23,092 nt of DNA from Stigonema sp964246695 (GTDB lineage Bacteria > Cyanobacteriota > Cyanobacteriia > Cyanobacteriales > Nostocaceae). Below, in pieces: positions 1 through 6,602 of the stretch. Each line of letters starts with the position of its first letter. Positions within the stretch are counted from its first letter, which is position 1. Location: NCBI GenBank assembly GCA_964246695.1, contig CAXTSI010000080.1, forward strand, positions 1 through 23,092, in the 5' to 3' direction. A program made the position numbers and the translations under genes. Below the pieces are notes generated by a model that saw only the letters and a list, made by a program, of their open reading frames with translations, made no database searches and had not been told where the DNA came from.

Positions 1-23
1 ACCCTGTCAGCTTTTTGTTGATG

Positions 24-51
24 TGTGACAGTTAGGGTGCGGAAGGTGGGA
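24..51 (+). repeat. Motif shared with 9271-9299
   Basis: The stretch starts TGTGACAGT and ends CGGAAGGTGGGA. It recurs at 9271-9299 with one gap and a few changes; TGTGACAGT, GGT, CGGAA and GTG are shared. It lies 20 bases before the haloperoxidase start. It may be the end of a degraded repeat or a regulatory motif; two copies are too few to tell. Confidence 0.4.
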
Positions 52-70
52 TTTAATCAAAACAGATGAA

Positions 71-2086
71 ATGATGAAAATTTCGTTCTTTATCAAGAGC
101 GCGGTTGCAGCATGTCTGCTTCTGCTTCTGCTTGCTGTCGCTGTTATTCCACCTGCTGATGCTCAGATAACCCAGCCAAACCCAGATCTCAATATCAGGT
201 TCGATGCCATTTCCCAGACACCTACAGTATTAGGTGAAACCAATCCACAGGGTAGAGTGGACGTTGTGGTCACTAATACAGGTACAGCAGCCTATCAAGG
301 ACCTTTAAATCTCAACATCTACGCATCGCCGGACGGAGTCCTCGATAACAGCCCCCTTGATACCCCTAAAACCCTGACTCCATTAGGGGGATCTTCGATC
401 ATCGGTTTTACCTCTAATGACCCTTTGCAAGGTACAAATGAGCTACTGGGGACGATACGCCTCCAAAATGTTAACTTGACGCCTAATGAGTCCCAAACCG
501 TTACGGTGGACTTTACTAGCTCTGGTTTACGTAATCCGAGTGTTGTGGCACCTGGTGCCTACTATCTGATTGCCCAAGTTGACACCACCAACAAAGTAGC
601 CAGCCAGTTGGTTAATAGAGGTGACTCTGTAATTGTTTGGGATGCAACACTTTTAAATGTCATCTTGGAATCGGGAATTTCGCGTGGTGACAGTAATAAC
701 CCCCTAAATCTTGGTCGGGGAACGGCACCCCCATTAGCGGCACGCGATCAGGCGATCGTTCATGCGGCAATCTATGACGCTGTCAACGCCATTGACCAGA
801 TCAATGTTCCTTATGCTGTGCACATAGACCCCTCTGACCCTCGGGTTGCGGACGCGTCGGTTGATGCTGCGGTTGCCGAAGCAGGGTATACAACGCTGGT
901 CAGTCTATTCAGCGATCCTAATCGATTTGATCCTAACGATCCTAATCAAGCTGCATTAAGGGCTATACTCGACCAGCAACTGAGCAAGTCCTTGGCGCAG
1001 ATACCAGACGGTACGGCTAAGACCAACGGCATTGCTATAGGACAAGATGTCGCTAATCAAATACTAGCCTTGCGGAGTAATGATGGTGCGGATCAAGCGC
1101 ACATACCTTACACGGCGGGAAATAACCCAGGCGAATGGCGACCAACGTTCCCAGACCATATGCCTGCACTATTGCCGGGGTGGGGATCGGTGACTCCCTT
1201 TTCACCTGGTGTACCCCCACGCGACCCAAATAATCCGATTGCTCGCCTGCAACAGTTCAACTTGTCTGGTCCCCCAGCATTTAATAGCCAGGAGTACGTG
1301 GATCAAGAGAATTTTATCCGGCAGATAGGCAGCTTCCAGAACACTGCCGTTACTCAAAATACTCGCACCTCCGACCAAACGCAATCTGCTCTATTCTGGT
1401 CCCTCGATCGCCCGAACTCCTTCAGACCTCCCGGTCAGTGGAACGAGTTCGCCCAACAACTCGCCTTGCAGAAGGGCAATACGCTAGATCAGAATGCCCT
1501 TTTGTTTGCTCAGATCAACATTGCAGAGGCTGATGCGGGCATCCTGACGTGGGATTCCAAGTACACGTACAATCAATTGCGACCGATTCAAGCAATCCGC
1601 CAAGACGATCCACTCGACCAGTCAGCCACAGTTCGCGATCCGGACTGGTTGCCCTTGCTAGCGTATACCAACCCGGTCAAGTTCTCTAATACCCCCATAA
1701 CCCCGCCCTTCCCAGACTACAACTCCGGACACGCTGCATTCGGTGGTGCAGCAGGTCAAGTGTTGATTAACTTCTTCGGTGACAACACACCTTTTAGCGC
1801 TCCTTCCCAAGACTTTCCCGGCGTGGCTCGCTATTTCTCAACCATTTCGGCGGCAATCGAGGACAATGCCGCGAGCCGCATTTACGGCGGAGTTCATGTC
1901 CCATCGTCCGCAGTAACTCAGACATCAACTCCACCTCCAGCTGGCAAACCTGGAACACCAAACAACCTTGTGACAACAGACGAAAATGGAAATCCCCGAC
2001 CGATTACTCTGGATCTGAGCAAAGATCCCGATATCAAATTCGGTAGAAATATCGGAAACAACGCAATCGGCATGTTTGGATTCTAG
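71..2086 (+). CDS. Exported vanadium-dependent haloperoxidase-like protein (PAP2 fold)
   Basis: This 671-residue protein belongs to the vanadium haloperoxidase / PAP2 superfamily, whose members oxidise halides with peroxide or act as phosphatases. A signal peptide covers about residues 1-31 (hydrophobic LLLLLLAVAV, then PADAQ). Residues 45-180 look like a beta-rich CARDB-type adhesion module (VVVTNTGTAAY, YYLIAQVDTTNKV). The catalytic domain starts near 220. The family vanadate/phosphate-binding residues are all visible: K497 and R504 (SKYTYNQLRP), S552-G553-H554 in FPDYNSGHAAF, and R603 and H609 in SRIYGGVHV. The protein should therefore be active, outside the cytoplasm. After H609 there is a Pro/Thr-rich stretch of about 45 residues before the usual FGRNIGN helix, where family members normally continue directly. 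The start may be the first or second ATG of the adjacent pair. Haloperoxidase versus acid phosphatase cannot be decided from sequence alone. Confidence 0.85.
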   Translation: MMKISFFIKSAVAACLLLLLLAVAVIPPADAQITQPNPDLNIRFDAISQTPTVLGETNPQGRVDVVVTNTGTAAYQGPLNLNIYASPDGVLDNSPLDTPKTLTPLGGSSIIGFTSNDPLQGTNELLGTIRLQNVNLTPNESQTVTVDFTSSGLRNPSVVAPGAYYLIAQVDTTNKVASQLVNRGDSVIVWDATLLNVILESGISRGDSNNPLNLGRGTAPPLAARDQAIVHAAIYDAVNAIDQINVPYAVHIDPSDPRVADASVDAAVAEAGYTTLVSLFSDPNRFDPNDPNQAALRAILDQQLSKSLAQIPDGTAKTNGIAIGQDVANQILALRSNDGADQAHIPYTAGNNPGEWRPTFPDHMPALLPGWGSVTPFSPGVPPRDPNNPIARLQQFNLSGPPAFNSQEYVDQENFIRQIGSFQNTAVTQNTRTSDQTQSALFWSLDRPNSFRPPGQWNEFAQQLALQKGNTLDQNALLFAQINIAEADAGILTWDSKYTYNQLRPIQAIRQDDPLDQSATVRDPDWLPLLAYTNPVKFSNTPITPPFPDYNSGHAAFGGAAGQVLINFFGDNTPFSAPSQDFPGVARYFSTISAAIEDNAASRIYGGVHVPSSAVTQTSTPPPAGKPGTPNNLVTTDENGNPRPITLDLSKDPDIKFGRNIGNNAIGMFGF

Positions 2087-2104
2087 TAAAACTGAGAGTC
2101 TACC

Positions 2105-2203
2105 CAATACGGTTCGCATAAAACTTGATCCCCCCAACCCCCCGATAACTTGGGGAGTTGGGGGGATTTTTCAAGGATGAACATCGTTAACCGAACCGTA
2201 TTG
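2105..2203. mobile_element. Palindromic element A, copy 1 (MITE-like)
   Basis: The ends are perfect 12-bp inverted repeats, CAATACGGTTCG at 2105-2116 and CGAACCGTATTG at 2192-2203. Inside lies a G/C-rich inverted repeat (ATCCCCCCAAC and GTTGGGGGGAT). It encodes nothing. No target duplication is visible at this copy. Lying 18 bases after the haloperoxidase stop codon, its hairpin could also end that transcript. The same termini occur at 9625-9739 and, right end only, near 2589. Confidence 0.7.
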
Positions 2204-2230
2204 ACGTGAGAGCGGGCTAAGTACGTATGC

Positions 2231-2350
2231 TCAGATCTTGCACCATTCTCAATAAGACCTAAAAAACCGGGTTTCTCAACCACAAATAAAGGGTCTCAGC
2301 CTTGAATATTTGCAAGAAACCCGGTTTTTGATGCTGGTGCAAGATATCAG
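2231..2350 (+). mobile_element. Palindromic element B, copy 1 (120-bp MITE-like)
   Basis: The ends are imperfect inverted repeats sharing ATCTTGCACC / GGTGCAAGAT. The interior has AAAAAACCGGGTTTCT facing AGAAACCCGGTTTTT. The direct repeat TATGC flanks it at 2226-2230 and 2351-2355, as expected of a target-site duplication. A second copy of exactly the same length lies inverted at 9425-9544 and matches closely over the first half. There is no coding capacity, so it would need a transposase from elsewhere. Confidence 0.75.
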
Positions 2351-2352
2351 TA

Positions 2353-2468
2353 TGCAAAAATATTTATGTCCGCAGCGCTCCGTTGTGAAGCAATCCCAAA
2401 CCGCAAGCGAATTGCTTCGGCGATCGCTTCGCTGCATTCGCTGCGGACATTGTATATTTAATTTTGCA
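2353..2468. repeat. Palindromic element C
   Basis: Nested inverted repeats are seen: outer TGCAAAA / TTTTGCA, middle ATGTCCGCAGCG (2366-2377) / CGCTGCGGACAT (2439-2450), and inner GAAGCAAT (2387-2394) / ATTGCTTC (2411-2418). It contains a HIP1 octamer. Its left end overlaps the TATGC repeat that flanks element B1, so B1 appears to have landed at its edge. Confidence 0.6.
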
Positions 2469-2528
2469 CGACTACTTAACACTCGTGTCGGCGCTGACGC
2501 TCCCCTTAAAAAGGTGGGATAGAGCTAC

Positions 2529-2589
2529 CCTTTTTCAGGGGGGTTGGGGGTATCTTCAAGGAGTGACGGCTTCTAACTGAACCGTATTG
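2529..2589. repeat. Element A, copy 2, right half only
   Basis: The stretch from TTGGGGGTATCTTCAAGGA to CTGAACCGTATTG matches the right half of copy A1, including the TTCAAGGA segment. No CAATACGG left end is found upstream, so this copy is truncated or its left end has been replaced. Confidence 0.55.
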
Positions 2590-2969
2590 CAGTATAGGTA
2601 GGGCTACGCCGCCCTGTTAAGATATTTTACAAATTTGAACACTTTGCGTAAAACTACAAACTGGAACTGAGTAATTATATAGACGTGGCAGTTCAAGTCT
2701 AGAACACCTAACTTTTGCCTGTAATTATAACTGCGTAAAAGCAATCTCGTGGTGACATACGACGCTATGTCAATCATAGCCACTATTATTAATTGCACTA
2801 TTTATCGAGGAATGTAATTCTTGAATGTCGTTATGAAATCTAGCACTCAATCGGGACAACCAATCGCGATTCAGTCAAGACATCTGCTTCACTTTACATT
2901 TTTTTGAGAAACAGGCACACTTGTGCATAAGTAGATTTCACTAGCCACTAATTAAGGATGAGGAAATAG

Positions 2970-3023
2970 ATGAAGGATTTTGGTTTGAATCGTCGCTTTG
3001 TGAAGCCTGCTGCAATCTTCTAA
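2970..3023 (+). CDS. 17-residue ORF, possible gene remnant or leader
   Basis: A good ribosome-binding site (GAGGA, five bases of spacing) precedes an ATG that opens only 17 codons (MKDFGLNRRFVKPAAIF). The basic start followed by small hydrophobic residues resembles the first part of a signal peptide, as if an exported protein had been cut by a stop codon. No continuation is seen in the other frames. It may be a relic, a leader peptide, or chance. Confidence 0.2.
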   Translation: MKDFGLNRRFVKPAAIF

Positions 3024-3186
3024 CTTCATCAAAATTACGTGGCTTAAGTCTAAATTTTTGAACTGTTACTTAGCGTTCATCAACAAGATGTCTGTGACTT
3101 TGCTCAGTAAGTATAGACGCTAATATTGTCAGATCTCCACTAGTTTTTGTAACATATCTGCTAATCTTTGAAAAATCGAAAAACTT

Positions 3187-3723
3187 ATGATATTAACAAT
3201 GGATATGCCAGCATTGGCAAATGTTCTAGGTTTCTTGGCTTTATTTGCCTACATTATCACGTTGCTTCCCACGATTTTGAGAATTGTTTTTCCTCGAATG
3301 AAAGAAACTGGGATTCCGCAATGGTTGCTGAAACACCGCCGTTTTATTGGAATTCTAGCTTTCTTACTTGCCTTGATACATGGTTTTTTATTGGTCGAAA
3401 AGAGGAGTATTGATTTTCTCGACTTGAAGACATATTGGATTTATATACAAGGAATCACCACTTTCATAATTTTTACAGTCCTAGCTATGACTTCTAATGA
3501 TTGGAGTGTCAAGAAACTCAAGAAAAACTGGAAGAAATTGCATCAACTTACCTACTTAGCCATGTTTCTTTTAACCTGGCACATTTGGGATAAAATGTCG
3601 GGTCATTGGACATATTTAACGCCTATCGGAGTTGCGACGCTTACTGTCATAACAGCTTTATTTCTTATTCGACTTTGGATTGAACGCTACAGTAAACAAC
3701 AGAAAAAGATGAAAGTAAGCTAA
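3187..3723 (+). CDS. Ferric-reductase-like transmembrane domain protein
   Basis: This 178-residue integral membrane protein has about five hydrophobic segments (near 9-33, 52-70, 83-101, 117-134 and 144-165). It resembles the haem-binding membrane domain shared by ferric reductases, NADPH oxidases and MsrQ/YedZ. Histidines that could ligate haem b lie in or next to helices: H50, H65 (LIHGF), H119 (KLHQLTYLA) and H132 (TWHIW). The KLHxLTY...WHxW pattern is characteristic. No FAD/NAD-binding half follows, so it would need a partner to supply electrons. The start could be ATG 3187 or ATG 3199; neither has a clear Shine-Dalgarno site. The WD40 gene begins three bases after the stop codon, implying co-transcription. 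Confidence 0.7.
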   Translation: MILTMDMPALANVLGFLALFAYIITLLPTILRIVFPRMKETGIPQWLLKHRRFIGILAFLLALIHGFLLVEKRSIDFLDLKTYWIYIQGITTFIIFTVLAMTSNDWSVKKLKKNWKKLHQLTYLAMFLLTWHIWDKMSGHWTYLTPIGVATLTVITALFLIRLWIERYSKQQKKMKVS

Positions 3724-3726
3724 CGA

Positions 3727-4815
3727 ATGCTTACTATAACGGTTTTAAATCGTTGCTCAGAAAATACTAAGTTGATGATAACAAGGATAGTCTTGACTAT
3801 GAGTTCAAAGACATTTTCCTGGAAAGTGTTAGCAGTGTTGACAATCACCACAGTAGGAACGGCTGTTAAGTATGATGGGTTTAGTCCTTTTTTACCATCA
3901 AAGATATCTACACCAATCTCTCAAACTGCTAGAACCTTTAAAGGACATTCAGGATGGGTTTATGCGATCGCTATCAGCCCAGATGGTAATACTTTAGTTA
4001 GCAGCAGTTACAACGGCACGATCAAGATTTGGAATCTGCAAGCTGGCAAGTTACTGCACACCATCAATGGTCATACCGATGCGGTTGCATCCCTCGCCAT
4101 TAGTTCTAATGGGCATATTTTTGCTAGTGGCAGTTGGGATCACCGCATTAAATTATGGAATCTGGAGACTGGTAAACTGATTCGCACTCTTTCTGGACAT
4201 GCAGACGATGTGGAGTCTGTTGCTTTCACGCCAGATGGAAAGATTTTAGCCTCCGGCAGTTGGGATAATACAGTTAAGCTATGGAATGTTGAGACTGGGC
4301 AGGTAATCCGTACTTTAAACCAAAAAGCTGAAGTTAGATCTGTCGCTATCAGCCCAGATGGACTGCTTCTTGCTAGTGGTACTGAAGACGGAAAAATAAT
4401 GATTTGGGAGTTGAAAACAGGCAAAATAAAGATGCCTTTGGCAGCGCACGACAAGGCAATATGGTCTATAGCTTTTAGTCCTGATGGCAAGCAGTTCGCC
4501 AGTGGTAGTTACGATCGAACAATCAAGGTATGGAGTCGCCAAACTGGAGAGTTGCTGCATACCCTAGTCGGACATCATAACGCAGTTTGGTCTGTGGCGT
4601 TTAGCCCCGACAGTAAGCAGCTCGCCAGTGGTAGTTACGATCGGACAGTTAGGTTGTGGAATCCTCAGAGTGGGCAGTTGATGAATACTTTCGTCGGGCA
4701 TGATAAAGCGGTTTGGTCTGTGGCTTTCAATCCTCAAGATCATACCCTTGCTAGTGGTAGTGCGGACGAAACTATCAAAATTTGGCAAGTGCCTGTAGAG
4801 GCTTCCAGAAAATAA
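3727..4815 (+). CDS. Membrane-anchored seven-repeat WD40 protein
   Basis: This 362-residue protein has seven consecutive WD40 repeats from about residue 65 to the end. Each has a GH-type opening (FKGHSG, NGHTD, SGHAD, VGHHN, VGHDK), an SPDGK turn and a K(I/L)W close, enough for one complete seven-blade propeller. Blade 4 has lost the GH dipeptide (NQKAEV). A hydrophobic segment near residues 34-46 (VLAVLTITTVGTAV) would be a signal peptide or anchor, placing the propeller outside the cytoplasm. The start is uncertain: ATG 3727 follows the previous stop by three bases, whereas ATG 3799 has an AAGGA at 3783-3787 and gives a more normal signal sequence. WD40 propellers are scaffolds; pairing with the haem membrane protein upstream suggests a partner, but the function is unknown. 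Confidence 0.85.
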   Translation: MLTITVLNRCSENTKLMITRIVLTMSSKTFSWKVLAVLTITTVGTAVKYDGFSPFLPSKISTPISQTARTFKGHSGWVYAIAISPDGNTLVSSSYNGTIKIWNLQAGKLLHTINGHTDAVASLAISSNGHIFASGSWDHRIKLWNLETGKLIRTLSGHADDVESVAFTPDGKILASGSWDNTVKLWNVETGQVIRTLNQKAEVRSVAISPDGLLLASGTEDGKIMIWELKTGKIKMPLAAHDKAIWSIAFSPDGKQFASGSYDRTIKVWSRQTGELLHTLVGHHNAVWSVAFSPDSKQLASGSYDRTVRLWNPQSGQLMNTFVGHDKAVWSVAFNPQDHTLASGSADETIKIWQVPVEASRK

Positions 4816-4822
4816 AACCTAT

Positions 4823-4837
4823 TGATAATGATTATCA
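4823..4837. promoter_or_regulatory. Perfect Fur-type box, orphan
   Basis: TGATAATGATTATCA matches the 7-1-7 ferric uptake regulator motif (TGATAATNATTATCA) at every position. It lies 8 bases after the WD40 stop codon and is not upstream of an intact gene on either strand. It may mark the promoter of an iron-regulated gene that was lost. Confidence 0.65.
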
Positions 4838-4910
4838 TTATTACAAGCATGCAGCCAATCACTCTGCTGACTGAGCACAATTCCATCCCCACCAAAGAAA
4901 TGGTCAAAAA

Positions 4911-4997
4911 GATGGAGTATTGGTGCGGGCTGCTCACAACCGCAGCTTAGATCAAGCACAAACGTTCGTCTGGTGGCAGGAATTATTGATGAAATAG
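4911..4997 (+). pseudogene. Fragment of IS4-family transposase
   Basis: In one frame this stretch reads GVLVRAAHNRSLDQA, the conserved segment of IS4/Tn5-type transposases (around the LVRAAHNR motif that follows the catalytic DREAD region), and ends at a stop after 28 codons. No DREAD motif, other transposase parts or terminal repeats are visible, so this is a decayed remnant. Confidence 0.6.
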
Positions 4998-5159
4998 GTG
5001 ATGCAACCCTGTTTCGCCTGAATCCAAGTAAGCTGTGAACGCCACGCTACCATTGTTGGTAATAGCAATATATTATTCCCTGTTCACTTACTGTTGATCG
5101 GCAACGAACTGATCGCTCAGGATTGTAAATTTTCGAGCGTTGTTGTCCAACTAAATCTT

Positions 5160-6146
5160 TTACAAGAAATGGAAGTTGGATGGACTGAGTTCGTTAGCAT
5201 GAACCCCAACAAAAAGCAAATCTTCTCCGGGACTCAAGGTTAATAAAGCCCCCTTTTCGGTATCAACCAGTTGATGCCCAGAAACGATCCCATTAAACCA
5301 AGTTGAGGCATCAACGTTGCCCCAACCCTGAAAATCTATCTCATCCTTCCCGACCTCAAAATTCTTCAGATCGTACTTCCCTGGTTGTAAGTCATCTTTG
5401 TTGAGAACAAATTTGCCATGGTCGGCTCCGCCAGTCAAGGCGTCTTTACGATCCTGAGTGCCGGTTAAAGTATCTCCAAATAATGCCACGGAACTGTCAT
5501 TAACCTCCACTACAGTGATGTTCGTGGAGTGGTAAAATCTCCGCTTATAAGTCCCACTAACCTTGCTAGTCAGGGATTCCGTGTCGTTGCTGCCATAATC
5601 ACCTTTTTTCTCCTCGTTTTTAATCTTAACGTGGGAACTAGAGCTAATTTTCAGGTCGTGAATTTCTGATGGGGAACTGAGATCTCCTGAAATGCCAAAA
5701 TAATCTAAAACCTTGGGTTTATTGACGAACGTTGTGTCCAAAACCAGGAAAGCGGTTTTCGACTTAGCCTCGTTATATCCAGGTTGACAATTTTCAATTT
5801 CTTTAACTGTTAATGCTAATTCTCCTAAAAAATTGAAAGAGAAGGTTTGATGAGCGGCGATCGCAAAACTAGCAGCCACTAGAGTCTCACTGCTACTTTT
5901 GATCTGATTATTACCGCCGGAACTGATTCCAGTAGTGTTAGTGAAGAGATCGGAAAAAGCTGCATTGTTGTTAAAAGTAGCTGACGCGTCAGCTAACGCC
6001 ACCCCCACACCACCATTGACTAACGTGTCCGCCTGTGATTGAGTCAAAATGCTGGCAGCACTCTCACTATAGTGGGAGAATAAGATGTCTGCCTTGGCTT
6101 GAGCGAAGCGGCTTTGGTCATTTTCTGATAAAATATTTGAGTCCAT
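5160..6146 (-). CDS. RTX-like, probably type I-secreted protein
   Basis: This 328-residue protein has no N-terminal signal peptide. The C-terminal third (about 224-328) resembles the tail of serralysin/RTX-type proteins: a GDTLTGTQDRKDALTGG segment like a degenerate calcium nonapeptide, then FVLNKDDLQPGKYDLKNFEV, GKDEIDFQGWG, and the ending LLFVGVHANELSPSNFHFL, which parallels the common GVxxxDLxxSxFxF type I secretion tail. Residues 1-220 are not recognised; they are Ser/Asn/Asp-rich with an Ala-rich helix near 88-100. AGGA lies six bases before the ATG, supporting this start. An ABC exporter is encoded 456 bases upstream on the same strand, but it lacks a C39-like domain, so it is not clearly the cognate secretion ATPase. 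Confidence 0.6.
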   Translation of the reverse strand: MDSNILSENDQSRFAQAKADILFSHYSESAASILTQSQADTLVNGGVGVALADASATFNNNAAFSDLFTNTTGISSGGNNQIKSSSETLVAASFAIAAHQTFSFNFLGELALTVKEIENCQPGYNEAKSKTAFLVLDTTFVNKPKVLDYFGISGDLSSPSEIHDLKISSSSHVKIKNEEKKGDYGSNDTESLTSKVSGTYKRRFYHSTNITVVEVNDSSVALFGDTLTGTQDRKDALTGGADHGKFVLNKDDLQPGKYDLKNFEVGKDEIDFQGWGNVDASTWFNGIVSGHQLVDTEKGALLTLSPGEDLLFVGVHANELSPSNFHFL

Positions 6147-6602
6147 AAAAATCCTGTAATTTATCCAAAAATTCCCGAAAAAAATGAAACCTTCGGCTTT
6201 GCGTCCCTCACGTTAGATCATAAGAGCGAAGTATAAATGCATTATCATTTACCTTTGCTAAAAGGGGAGTTGGAGTTTAGGTATCAAATTTACCTGGAAT
6301 TTTAGTTTAAATCCCATTGTGCAAGAATATACGTAAAGATTAAGTGAACTCCTCCCTAAATTGTAAATTTTCCATTAGACAGTTCGCGAAAATTAATTAT
6401 GCGTTACCTGAAACCCTTGGTAGAGACGCGATTAATCGCGTCTCTACGTGTTTTCCGGAGATGTCTATTAGAGTGATAGCGAAATTTACAACGTGTCCCC
6501 TTCAGTTGCCTATTCCAGCTCAACCCCACGAGGGCAGGTGACATGAGCGTTCGATCTATGCCTTCACACTCACAGGCGGCACTGGAGACAAAGTATACTA
6601 AC
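6147..6602. other. Intergenic region between exporter and RTX-like gene
   Basis: It contains the 28-bp palindrome at 6420-6447 and the promoter region of the RTX-like gene. At 6233-6254 the minus strand reads AAATGATAATGCATTTAT, which carries one perfect Fur half-site (TGATAAT) but a poor second half. Nothing else is recognised. Confidence 0.5.
6420..6447. repeat. Perfect 28-bp palindrome, GTAGAGAC family
   Basis: Fourteen-base arms (GTAGAGACGCGATT and its exact complement) meet without a loop. The motif is of a type I recall as dispersed in filamentous cyanobacteria. Related copies lie inside element A3 (9669-9697) and inside the response regulator gene (17847-17874). It could also form a hairpin in the transcript between the two minus-strand genes. 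Confidence 0.75.

Larger units (their letters stand above)
2087..3186. other. Repeat-rich intergenic region (about 1.1 kb)
   Basis: The first 500 bases hold a chain of palindromic elements listed separately: A1, B1, C and the right half of A2. From 2590 to 3186 the sequence is AT-rich. No convincing protein-coding gene is seen there apart from a 17-codon ORF at 2970-3023. Confidence 0.7.
4816..5159. other. Intergenic region with Fur-type palindrome and transposase relic
   Basis: Apart from the Fur-like site and the IS4-type fragment listed separately, no gene is seen. A 33-codon ORF from 4849 overlaps the transposase relic in another frame and resembles nothing I know. Confidence 0.6.

Noticed and set aside
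4140..4788. Open frames on the minus strand across the WD40 gene
   Set aside because: They repeat with the WD40 period and reflect the antisense of the repeats, with no recognisable protein.
4849..4950. 33-codon ORF just after the Fur-type site
   Set aside because: It overlaps the transposase relic in another frame, its ATG is only 11 bases from the Fur site, and it resembles nothing known.
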